DNA of 64,000 nucleotides. Source: Anderseniella sp963700885 (lineage in GTDB: Bacteria; Pseudomonadota; Alphaproteobacteria; Rhizobiales; Aestuariivirgaceae). Under the pieces are notes generated by a model. The model saw nothing but the letters and a program-made list of their open reading frames with translations, was not told where the DNA came from and did no database searches. A program made the translations under genes and the position numbers. The stretch covers positions 317,681 through 381,680 of the forward strand of contig CAVOZJ010000032.1 in NCBI GenBank assembly GCA_963700885.1. The letters run 5' to 3'. Shown in pieces: positions 9,046-16,559 of the stretch. Every line of letters starts with the position of its first letter. Within the stretch, counting starts at the first letter, position 1.

Positions 9046-9818
9046 TCGCACCGGACGGCTATCTGGAGATCGCGGGCCACTCGCTTGAGGCCCGTTTCAT
9101 TGCCGGGTCTGCCGCCGGGCCGGTTCTGGTCCTGCTGCACGAAGGCCTCGGAAGCGTCAGCCTGTGGCGGGATTTTCCGGACCTGCTGGCAACCGCGACC
9201 GGCTGCCCGGTGCTGGTCTGGTCGCGCGCCGGGTATGGCGCCTCTTCGCCGGTAACCCTGCCGCGCCCACTGACCTACATGCACCATGAGGCAGACGGCG
9301 TGCTGCCGCACATAATATCGCAACTGGGCGGCCGTGATCATGTGCTGGCCGGCCATTCCGACGGCGCGTCCATCGCCGCCATATATGCCGGCGGCAAACC
9401 ATTGCCGGGCCTCAGGGGCCTGGTCCTGCTGGCACCGCATGTCATTGTCGAGGACATCTCCATCAAAGGCATCAGGGCCGCAAGGCAGGCGTGGAACACC
9501 ACGGATCTTCGAACCAGGCTTCAACGCCATCACGGGGACAATGTGGACAACGCCTTTCTGGGCTGGAACGATGCCTGGCTGCATCCCGGGTTCCGCAAAT
9601 GGGACATTACGGAATTCTTGCCGTCAATCAGCGTTCCGGTCCTGGCGGTGCAGGGCCGTGATGATGAGTACGGAACCCTGGCCCAGCTTGACATGATCAG
9701 CGAGGCATCCGGCGGCCCGGTTGCAAAACTGGTTCTCGATAGCTGTGGACACGCGCCACAAAACGACCAAACAGCCGCCGTACTGGACGCCATCTGCGAA
9801 TTTCTGACGGAACTTTGA
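9042..9818 (+). CDS. Alpha/beta hydrolase
   Basis: Alpha/beta-fold hydrolase, 258 residues. The oxyanion-hole HEG near residue 28 is followed by the nucleophile elbow GHSDGAS (Ser near residue 106), the acid QGRDDEYG near 209, and the final histidine in SCGHAPQND near 236: a complete Ser-Asp-His triad. Starts in a 4-bp overlap with the CoA ligase stop, so it could be a thioesterase or ester hydrolase acting on related acyl compounds (inference). Similar to esterases and proline-iminopeptidase-like hydrolases; substrate unknown. Confidence 0.85.
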   Translation: MIAPDGYLEIAGHSLEARFIAGSAAGPVLVLLHEGLGSVSLWRDFPDLLATATGCPVLVWSRAGYGASSPVTLPRPLTYMHHEADGVLPHIISQLGGRDHVLAGHSDGASIAAIYAGGKPLPGLRGLVLLAPHVIVEDISIKGIRAARQAWNTTDLRTRLQRHHGDNVDNAFLGWNDAWLHPGFRKWDITEFLPSISVPVLAVQGRDDEYGTLAQLDMISEASGGPVAKLVLDSCGHAPQNDQTAAVLDAICEFLTEL

Positions 9819-9820
9819 AC

Positions 9821-10366
9821 ATGATACCTATTTCGAGACGTGAGATGATCGGCGGCTTGACCACCTGCGCGCTTGTGCTGCCGGTACACGCTGCCGGTGG
9901 CTATCGCGGTTATGCCGATGCCATGCTGGCCTCGCCGCCGCGCGGCGCAACAATTCGTCCCGACCTCGAAGCCTATCTCGACCTGCTGGCCGCGGAAGCC
10001 CGCCATCGGGCCGGGCGCAAGCCGGTTGCAGCATCTGACCTGTTGCGCGGCATGGCCCGCGCCCAGGCGCTTGAAATGGTGAAGGGCAATTTTGTCGGTC
10101 ACCAGTCCGCAAGCGGCTACAGTTTCCGCAAGCGGTTCGAGGCCTTTGCCGACCCGGACCAGCGGGGCGACTTTGGCGAGAATGCCGCCCGGGATCGGCA
10201 GAATGGTGAGGTCGGCAAGGAAAAGGCCAGGCGGCTGTTCACGCAGTGGCTTGACTCTGCCGGCCACAAACGCAACCTGATGAACCGGTGGTATGCCTAC
10301 GTTTCAACCGGAGCGGCACAGGTGAACCATCATCTGTATGCGGTGCAGATCTTCTGGGAGCGGTAA
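9821..10366 (+). CDS. Exported CAP/SCP-domain protein
   Basis: About 181 residues with an N-terminal signal peptide carrying SRREMIGGL, a twin-arginine-like stretch, then a hydrophobic segment ending near VHAAGG. The mature part has the bacterial CAP (SCP/PR-1) pattern: LLRGMARAQALEMVKGNFVGHQ, FGENAARD, and WLDSAGHKRNLMN before YAVQIFWE. Bacterial CAP proteins are secreted with poorly known function. The TTG at 9815 overlaps the hydrolase stop; the ATG at 9821 is preferred. Overlaps the next open frame by tens of bases. Confidence 0.8.
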   Translation: MIPISRREMIGGLTTCALVLPVHAAGGYRGYADAMLASPPRGATIRPDLEAYLDLLAAEARHRAGRKPVAASDLLRGMARAQALEMVKGNFVGHQSASGYSFRKRFEAFADPDQRGDFGENAARDRQNGEVGKEKARRLFTQWLDSAGHKRNLMNRWYAYVSTGAAQVNHHLYAVQIFWER

Positions 10367-11517
10367 CCCTGACAGACGGCGCTCAGGTCCTGAAAGAGCA
10401 GCGTGAAACGGCGCTGGCACATTACCGTGCAGGCCGTTTCGTCGAGGCCATCCAGGCGCAGATGGCGGTGGTCAACTCAATCGGGGCGAAAAGCGCTGAG
10501 AGCGCTGAAGACCAGGTCCGGCTGGCGGCATTCCTGTTTTCCCACGGTGACATGCAGTCTGCAGCCAGTGTGTTCGAAAACGCCATCATGTTCCGCCCCG
10601 ATGATGCAGAAGCGCTGGCAAACTTCGGCGTCGTGCTTTCCAGGCTGGGCAGATTTGAAGAAGCGCACACACTGTTGTCGCGTGCGCTGAAGATCGCGCC
10701 ATCGGTGCCCAACACCCATGATGCGCTGGCATCGGTGTCCTACCGGCTGAACAGGCTGGCTGCCGCGCGCCATCACGGTGAGGCATCGCTGAAGCTGAAG
10801 GATCAGGCCGCGGCAGAAACCGGCACAGCCCATCCGCTGCCCGGCCGCTGCCCGCCATTTTCACCGGCCGATCCGTCACTCAACATAATCGGGTTTTCCC
10901 TGTGGGGAGACGATGCAAGATATCTTGACGGCGCACTGGAAAATGCCCGCCTGGCCCCCGGCATCTATCCCGGCTGGACCTGTCGGGTTTACTGCGATGA
11001 TACGGTTCCGCAACCGGTGCGGGACCAGTTGAAGGCCCTTGGCGCACAAGTCGTGATGATGCAGCGCGTCAATGTGTTTGACGGGCTGTTCTGGCGCTTC
11101 CTGCCCGCCAGCGACGGCCGCACCCGGCATTTTCTGGTGCGTGACGCCGACAGCATCATCAATGTGCGCGAGCGCGCAGCCGTCAACGAGTGGCTGGCAT
11201 CCGGCAGGGCGTTTCATGTCATGCGCGACTGGTGGACTTACACCGAGGTCATGCTGGCCGGCATGTGGGGCGGCGTGGGCGGCATACTGCCGCCACTGCA
11301 GGCGCTGTTGCAGGATTTCACGCCACCCGGCCTCGCCAACTGGCATCTCGACCAGTGGTTCCTGCGGTCCAAGGTGTGGCCGACAGCCCGGCAAAGTTGC
11401 CTGGTCCACGACAGCAGGTTCAAGGTACTGGACGCAAGGGATTTCCCTGGCGGCAGCGAATTGCCGGAAGGCCACCACGTCGGCCAGAACGCATCAGTGC
11501 ATAGACTGCAGGAGTGA
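10288..11517 (+). CDS. Tetratricopeptide-repeat protein with glycosyltransferase-like C-terminus
   Basis: N-terminal tetratricopeptide repeats (residues about 33-165: ALAHYRAGRFVEAIQAQ, AASVFENAIMFRPDDAEAL, EEAHTLLSRALKIAP) precede a domain of about 220 residues with NIIGFSLWGDDARYL, YPGWTCRVYCDD, FLVRDADSIIN and LDQWFL. The RDADS-type acid motif and the fold order resemble sugar-transferring enzymes, but no family is firmly recognised. The start is uncertain: only a GTG at 10288 deep inside the previous gene, a CTG near 10370, or a late ATG at 10461 are in frame. Confidence 0.65.
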   Translation: MVCLRFNRSGTGEPSSVCGADLLGAVTLTDGAQVLKEQRETALAHYRAGRFVEAIQAQMAVVNSIGAKSAESAEDQVRLAAFLFSHGDMQSAASVFENAIMFRPDDAEALANFGVVLSRLGRFEEAHTLLSRALKIAPSVPNTHDALASVSYRLNRLAAARHHGEASLKLKDQAAAETGTAHPLPGRCPPFSPADPSLNIIGFSLWGDDARYLDGALENARLAPGIYPGWTCRVYCDDTVPQPVRDQLKALGAQVVMMQRVNVFDGLFWRFLPASDGRTRHFLVRDADSIINVRERAAVNEWLASGRAFHVMRDWWTYTEVMLAGMWGGVGGILPPLQALLQDFTPPGLANWHLDQWFLRSKVWPTARQSCLVHDSRFKVLDARDFPGGSELPEGHHVGQNASVHRLQE

Positions 11518-11563
11518 AGGCCACGTCTTAATGCAATAACATATGTATTATTAGAGTGTTGAT

Positions 11564-11609
11564 ATTTAATAATATATATATTATCATCAAAACAGGATTT
11601 AATAATATA
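11564..11609 (+). promoter_or_regulatory. AT-rich operator/promoter of the mobile mystery A/B cassette
   Basis: In a GC-rich neighbourhood, 11525-11620 is almost pure AT. It holds a 13-base direct repeat ATTTAATAATATA at 11564-11576 and 11597-11609 (33 bp apart, about three helical turns) and a perfect 16-base palindrome at 11569-11584. Placement directly before an HTH-protein gene suggests autorepression by that protein. Confidence 0.6.
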
Positions 11610-11621
11610 CAGGTTATCAAA

Positions 11622-12089
11622 ATGCGCTCGCAAGAACGGATTTCAGCCCGGCGGCACCTGGACAAGCGCCTCAATTCATTGCGCAGCAATGACAGTTTTG
11701 CAAGGCCTTCGCGCGGCTGGGTCAAAGCCATCCGTGAAGCACTGGGCATGACCACGGCGCAGCTTGGGCGCAGGATCGGCGTCAGCCAGCCCCGCGCCGT
11801 CGCGATTGAACAGGCAGAAAGGGCCAATACGATTACACTCGGCACACTGCAACGCGCCGCGCACGCGCTCGATTGCGAACTGGTCTATGCGCTCGTCCCC
11901 CGCAAGCCGCTTGAGGAAATGGCCGGCGAACGCGCCCTTGCACTTGCCGGACAGCGCCTTGCGCACACCCGGCACAACATGGCGCTGGAAGATCAGGCCG
12001 TCGAGGTTTCAGACGAACAGGAACAGCTCAAGGGACTCGCGCGCCAGCTCCTTGTAAAACCCGGCTCGGCTCTGTGGGATCAGGAATGA
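11622..12089 (+). CDS. Mobile mystery protein A (HTH protein)
   Basis: 155-residue protein with a Cro/C1-type helix-turn-helix: REALGMTTAQLGRRIGVSQPRAVAIEQAE at about residues 33-61, then DCELVYALVP. This matches mobile mystery protein A, which is always paired with a Fic-domain protein B on mobile regions. It probably acts as antitoxin/repressor of the pair (inference). The ATG at 11622 follows AT-rich DNA with direct repeats; the longer frame from 11556 is low-complexity. Overlaps its partner in ATGA. Confidence 0.85.
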   Translation: MRSQERISARRHLDKRLNSLRSNDSFARPSRGWVKAIREALGMTTAQLGRRIGVSQPRAVAIEQAERANTITLGTLQRAAHALDCELVYALVPRKPLEEMAGERALALAGQRLAHTRHNMALEDQAVEVSDEQEQLKGLARQLLVKPGSALWDQE

Positions 12090-12673
12090 CAGGCCTGCTC
12101 GATCAGACAGATGATGCGGCAACCCCGCTCGGAGAAGATGAGAAGGCAGGCCTGATTCCGTCTTACATCACGTTGCGCGGCGAACTGAACGACGCCGAAC
12201 AGGCCTGTATTCTCGAAGCCGGGGAGTGGGCTTTCAGCCGCAAGCGTAATGTCCTTGAGGAAAAATTCCTGAATGATCTGCACAATCGCATGTTTGGCCG
12301 GGTCTGGAAATGGGCCGGGTCTTATCGCCACAGCGGCAAGAACATCGGTGTTGATGCGTACATGATACCGCAGGAGCTACACCGGTTGCTGGACGATTGC
12401 CGCTACTGGATCGGGACCGGCACCTATGCTGCCGATGAGATCGCCACACGATTTCATCACAAGCTGGTCTGGATTCATGCCTATCCGAACGGCAATGGCC
12501 GTCACGCGCGCCTAGTCACCGATCTTCTCCTCACGGCCATGGAAAGACCGCGCTTCACTTGGGGCAGCGAAAGCCTCACCGATCCCGGTGAAACCCGCCG
12601 GCACTACATCACTGCCCTGCGCGCCGCCGACGAACACGACCTCGCCCCTCTCATGGAATTCGTACGTAGCTGA
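12086..12673 (+). CDS. Mobile mystery protein B (Fic domain)
   Basis: 195-residue Fic protein matching mobile mystery protein B. The catalytic loop HAYPNGNGRHAR (near residues 132-143) has the Fic pattern with the catalytic His, the GNGR anion hole and a second Arg; Ala-Tyr replaces the usual Pro-Phe. Fic enzymes usually attach AMP to hydroxyl side chains of target proteins; activity here is expected, not shown. Co-translated with protein A through ATGA, giving the look of a toxin-antitoxin pair. Start ATG 12086; upstream GTG 12074 is less likely. Confidence 0.85.
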   Translation: MTGLLDQTDDAATPLGEDEKAGLIPSYITLRGELNDAEQACILEAGEWAFSRKRNVLEEKFLNDLHNRMFGRVWKWAGSYRHSGKNIGVDAYMIPQELHRLLDDCRYWIGTGTYAADEIATRFHHKLVWIHAYPNGNGRHARLVTDLLLTAMERPRFTWGSESLTDPGETRRHYITALRAADEHDLAPLMEFVRS

Positions 12674-12860
12674 AAACAGACATTACTACCATCATCATGG
12701 TGAGCAAAGCGACGCGCATGCCGTCGCCACCGGTCATGATCATGACGACCCACTCATAGACCTCTCTGTGTCTCTCGGACGAACCGAGAGCCTGCAATGC
12801 ATCAATCACGGACTGGAAGTACGGTGCAGAACGAGGACCTTTAGGTCGGGCAAATCTCAA
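12651..12860 (-). pseudogene. Short ORF resembling an Mrr-type winged-helix N-terminus, probably truncated
   Basis: Starts at TTG in a TTGA overlap with the stop of the preceding minus-strand ORF. The first 40 residues (RFARPKGPRSAPYFQSVIDA ... REVYEWV) look like the winged-helix domain before Mrr-type restriction endonucleases. The remainder (MIMTGGDGMRVALLTMMMVV) does not, and the frame ends inside the Fic gene. It may be the stump of a gene cut by arrival of the mobile mystery cassette. The assignment rests on pattern memory and is tentative. Confidence 0.3.
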
Positions 12861-13204
12861 TCCGCGATTCTCAATTCTGTTTTCTCGTTGATGAGCGTTA
12901 GTGTGACTCCATTCCGCTGTACGCTTGTTTCTCCAACGCGAAATGTTTTACTCGACTCAATAATGCCATTGAGACGCTCCTTGGATAACGATATCAGGGC
13001 AAAACGACCAGCAATGCGTCGGGCAAATCGCACAAACCGGAAGTCGCATCTGGACCGGATGGGAAGGAATCCGAACGGTCCAGCAAGCGAATGGAGAGAC
13101 GAAGTAACCTCCGTTGCGTCGTCGAATTGAACCGGAAATATGCTCTCAATTGGATTCAATCGGTCAGCGAAGTATCTAGATTCTCCGCCATCGGGCCACT
13201 CCAT
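12857..13204 (-). CDS. Hypothetical protein
   Basis: A 115-codon open frame starting at an ATG at 13204 and ending in TTGA overlap with the short ORF downstream. The residues are of ordinary protein composition, basic in the middle (RSRCDFRFVRFARRIAGRF) and ending with a strand-rich NGVTLTLINEKTELRIAD. No family recognised. The plus strand is also open here, so coding is uncertain; the overlap with the downstream ORF is the main argument. It fills an otherwise empty 540-bp gap. Confidence 0.35.
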   Translation of the reverse strand: MEWPDGGESRYFADRLNPIESIFPVQFDDATEVTSSLHSLAGPFGFLPIRSRCDFRFVRFARRIAGRFALISLSKERLNGIIESSKTFRVGETSVQRNGVTLTLINEKTELRIAD

Positions 13205-13215
13205 TGCAGGGTTGT

Positions 13216-13641
13216 TCAGGCACTTTGATAGCGCGCGATCGCCGCATGCTCCAGTGCCGCCGTCTGCAGTTTCGTCAGATCTAGGGCATCGCGCAGCATG
13301 GCCAGGAAACGGATCTCCTCGCGCGCGATGTTGCGGTCGGCAATCGCCACCTCGACGGCCAGCGCATAGGCGGTTTCGCGCAACACCCTGGGCAGGGCTG
13401 CCTTTATCAGGGCAAGTGCCGTCTGCAGTCCGGTTTCTTCCTGCAGGATTTCGCCGCACTCCTGCGCCACATGGGTTAGGCGTTCGGGATCGAAGCCGGA
13501 AAATGCCGGCAGCGTCTGCACCAGCCTGCCGATACGGGCCAGTTCCGCATTGCCGATCTTGGCATCCACCGCGATCATCGTCATCATGACGTAGATAAGC
13601 GCCTGATGATGGCTGATGGTCTTGTTTACAGTCTTAGTCAT
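13216..13641 (-). CDS. TerB-like tellurite-resistance-family protein
   Basis: 141-residue all-helical protein with the TerB fold pattern: ALIYVMMTMIAVDAKIGNAELARIGRLVQ and ALAVEVAIADRNIAREEIRFLAMLRDALDL, two repeats containing the acidic D-x-K/x-I-x-x-x-E metal-site motif. TerB-domain proteins of this small type are common near alphaproteobacterial housekeeping genes; a tellurite role is only historical. The ATG at 13641 is preceded by GGAG; an in-frame TTG at 13653 is less likely. Its start overlaps the end of the helicase gene by 8 bp, so both are probably co-transcribed. Confidence 0.82.
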   Translation of the reverse strand: MTKTVNKTISHHQALIYVMMTMIAVDAKIGNAELARIGRLVQTLPAFSGFDPERLTHVAQECGEILQEETGLQTALALIKAALPRVLRETAYALAVEVAIADRNIAREEIRFLAMLRDALDLTKLQTAALEHAAIARYQSA

Positions 13642-16483
13642 GTCCAGCTCCAAATTCCCTTACAATTTCAATGGCGTCCACAAGGCCGGTCCGCTCGACT
13701 GGCAGGCCGGGTGGAAAGGCCGTCGAGAACCGGCTTGCCATACGCGCATCCAGCATCACAAAGCAACCCCTGTCTGCCGCCTGCCGGATCAGGCGTCCGA
13801 ATGCCTGCCGCAATCGCAGGCGCACTTGCATGTCCTGCCAGGCCTGGCCGCCAAACGCCCCGCGCCGGGCGCGTTCCAGTATGGTGGGCTGGCCCCATGG
13901 CACCCGGTCCATCACGATCAGCCTGAGCGACCGGCCCGGCACATCGATGCCGTCGCGCACCGCGTCAGTGCCCAGCAGGCAGGCATTGCTTTCGGCCCGG
14001 AACATGTCAACCAGTGTGCCGGTGTCAATGGGGTCGGCATGCTGTGCATACAATGCCAGGCCGGCCTCCGCCATGGGCTGGACCAGCCGCCGGTGCACCG
14101 CGCGCAACCGGGAAATAGCCGTAAACAGCCCGAGCGCACCGCCATTGGCTGCCGTGAACAGTTCGCGGTAGGCCGCCGCCAGGTGATCCATGTTTTCCCG
14201 GCCCACATCATTGACCACGATCAGACGGCAGTTCGTGAGGTAGTCGAACGGCGAGTCCCAGCTGTGCCGGATGACGGGATAGGGCAGATGCACCGAACCG
14301 GTGCGCATTTCCGCATTGCGCCAGTCGTCCGGCATTTCCGGCGGCCGGTCACGCAGGGTGGCCGACGTGATGATGATGCCGTCCGCCGGTTGCAGAACCG
14401 CAGCTGCCAGCGGCACGGTCGGGTCAATCCAGTGCGAATGCAGGCCGGTGTCAATCTCGCGTTCCCAGGCCTGTTCGATGGCAAACCACTCCGAATACTC
14501 CAGCCTGGGTTCATCCACCAGCCTGCTCAGCATGTCAATGAAACCACCCAGCATGAGTTGCGACCGCCTGGTGAGCGAGCGGGCCAGCGCCTCGATGCGG
14601 GCCCGCTCCGTGCTGGCCAGTTCCGCGGCCTCGTCATCCAGCCGTTTCATCAGTCGTCTGGCCAGCGCGGACATCGGGCGCTTGAGATCAATCATTGCCG
14701 CGGCAAGTGTCCCCGCTGCAGCCTGCAAACCGTCTATGAACGGCCGGCAGTCGGTTTCCAGCGATCCGGTCTGACGGCCGTCTGCGCGTGCTATCACCTG
14801 CTGCCGCACAAGCGACAGAAAGGCCTCGGTTTCACCTTCTGCCTGGCCTGCCTGGATGCGCCGCATCCAGCCCGGGCCCGGCAGGCAGAGCGCACCTGCC
14901 AGCACGCCGGCCAGCAGCGTTTCGGCCTCATCGTCATCACCTGCCAGGTCGCCGAGGCGGTCAACCAGGCCGCGGCCCCTGCGGCGCTGTGACTCCGGAC
15001 CCCTGATCCAGCGCCTGAGCTCGGTTGTTTCCAGCCCGGTCAGATGGCCGGAAAACGCGCTGTCGGCTGCATCGAACAAATGATGGCCTTCATCAAAGAC
15101 CAGCCGTTTCAAGCCACCGGCCCGTTCCTGGTCTTCATCGGCCTGTGCCTCGCCGATGGCGTGGTCAACCGCGACCTGGTGCAGCACCAGTGCATGGTTG
15201 GCGATCACCAGGTCGGCCTTGCGGCCCGCCCGGACCGCCTTTTCAATGAAACACCTGCGATAGTGCGGACAGGCGGAATAAATGCATTCTCCCCTGCGGT
15301 CGGTCAGACCCAGGCCCATCGGGGTCATGGCCCGTTCGCCGGTGTTGGCGTCAAAGAACAGGCCCATCAGCCAGGCGGGAAAATCACCTCCCACCATGTC
15401 GCCGTCCCTTGAATGGCGGACCCAGCGTGCGATCAGCCCGGCCATCAGGGCAGAACGGGGGTTGGACGCGGTCATGCGCGCAAACGCTTCCTGCATGTTG
15501 AGCAGGCAGACATAGTTTTCACGCCCCTTGCGCACGACAACCTTGTGGCGGCGTTCTTCCGGGTCCGGTACCAGCCGCGCGGTCTCCTGTTCCAGCTGGC
15601 GTTGCAGGTTCTTGGTGTAGGTGGAAATCCATACCGCCTGCCTGTTGCGCGAAGCCCACAGAAAGGCAGGCGCCAGGTACCCCAGCGTCTTGCCCAGGCC
15701 GGTTCCGGCTTCCGCCAGCACGACTGCATTGCTGGCCGGTGTCTCACGCGGCACAAAGGCAGCGGTGGCAGCACCGGCATATTCGACCTGCTGCGGACGC
15801 GCTTCCGATGATCCGCCAAGAATACCGGCCAGAAATGCCTGGGCCTCGGCAGCGGTCACCGGCTGGTGCGCGCCTGGCGGACGGGGACCATCATCTTCCC
15901 ATTCATCTATCCGGTCCCAGACATTCAGCCCGGTGGCAAACACCGAAGCGGCATCGGCCCTGGTATCTGCGCCAAGCCGGTGCATCACCAGCCTTGCCCA
16001 TGGCCATTTGCCCCGGTCGAGGAACTGTGCCACCTGGAATGTCTCGCGGGCGTTCGGATAGGCCCTGTGCCCAACCCGGTCGAGCAGGGCCCGGCTGAGG
16101 TTCACGATGAGGCCGGCCTCCGGCAGACCGGTCTCAAGCCCGAGCGCTGCCGACAGTCCGCGCGGTGTGGGTACTGCCATCACCGCCGGCGCCACGAAGG
16201 CAAACAGCTCGCAGACATCAAGATGAGACTGGTCGCGCGCGCTGCGCGCCACGTGCTGCGGCACCTGTGCCGCCAGCGCCAGTCGGCTGACGAGGTAGCC
16301 GGCATGGCATACCAAGTGAGGCTGCTCGCCAAGCGTTTTCAGGGCAGCTGCCGGGTCCAGCACCTGCGGCCTAGCGCCGGCCGGCATCAGCAGCGCCGAT
16401 ACGCCCTCCAGCAGCATTACCGGCGGCAGACCCGCAGTGCCGTCGAGCTGTGCTGTGGCGTTATGATCCTGCCTGTCGGTCAT
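13634..16483 (-). CDS. DinG-type ATP-dependent DNA helicase
   Basis: 949-residue superfamily 2 (XPD/DinG) helicase. Walker A AEAGTGLGKTLGY is near residue 258. A four-cysteine iron-sulfur cluster is suggested by NYVCLLN and CIYSACPHYRRCF (residues 325-420). The Walker B box is DEGH (VFDEGHHLFDAAD near 475). Later motifs include IITSATL, NACLLGTDAVRDGIDVPG and FGRLIRQAADRG. Family members unwind DNA 5' to 3' in repair. The alphaproteobacterial form has a long N-terminal extension, seen here. ATG 16483 is preferred over 16519. Divergent from lysS. Confidence 0.92.
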   Translation of the reverse strand: MTDRQDHNATAQLDGTAGLPPVMLLEGVSALLMPAGARPQVLDPAAALKTLGEQPHLVCHAGYLVSRLALAAQVPQHVARSARDQSHLDVCELFAFVAPAVMAVPTPRGLSAALGLETGLPEAGLIVNLSRALLDRVGHRAYPNARETFQVAQFLDRGKWPWARLVMHRLGADTRADAASVFATGLNVWDRIDEWEDDGPRPPGAHQPVTAAEAQAFLAGILGGSSEARPQQVEYAGAATAAFVPRETPASNAVVLAEAGTGLGKTLGYLAPAFLWASRNRQAVWISTYTKNLQRQLEQETARLVPDPEERRHKVVVRKGRENYVCLLNMQEAFARMTASNPRSALMAGLIARWVRHSRDGDMVGGDFPAWLMGLFFDANTGERAMTPMGLGLTDRRGECIYSACPHYRRCFIEKAVRAGRKADLVIANHALVLHQVAVDHAIGEAQADEDQERAGGLKRLVFDEGHHLFDAADSAFSGHLTGLETTELRRWIRGPESQRRRGRGLVDRLGDLAGDDDEAETLLAGVLAGALCLPGPGWMRRIQAGQAEGETEAFLSLVRQQVIARADGRQTGSLETDCRPFIDGLQAAAGTLAAAMIDLKRPMSALARRLMKRLDDEAAELASTERARIEALARSLTRRSQLMLGGFIDMLSRLVDEPRLEYSEWFAIEQAWEREIDTGLHSHWIDPTVPLAAAVLQPADGIIITSATLRDRPPEMPDDWRNAEMRTGSVHLPYPVIRHSWDSPFDYLTNCRLIVVNDVGRENMDHLAAAYRELFTAANGGALGLFTAISRLRAVHRRLVQPMAEAGLALYAQHADPIDTGTLVDMFRAESNACLLGTDAVRDGIDVPGRSLRLIVMDRVPWGQPTILERARRGAFGGQAWQDMQVRLRLRQAFGRLIRQAADRGCFVMLDARMASRFSTAFPPGLPVERTGLVDAIEIVREFGAGHD

Positions 16484-16559
16484 GAAATATCGATTCGGCT
16501 CTTTATGTTCGCTGCGCAATCTGGCACAGCTTTTCGCCGAACATCACCCTTTTAAAGAA

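Noticed and set aside
12588..13130. Plus-strand ORF overlapping the end of the mobile mystery B gene
   Set aside because: It begins inside that gene in another frame, and the minus-strand frames in the same place have better overlap logic; neither is certain.
13616..14992. Long plus-strand open frame of 458 codons opposite the helicase gene
   Set aside because: It is antisense to the DinG coding sequence, and its composition is that of a shadow frame in GC-rich DNA; the minus strand has clear family motifs.
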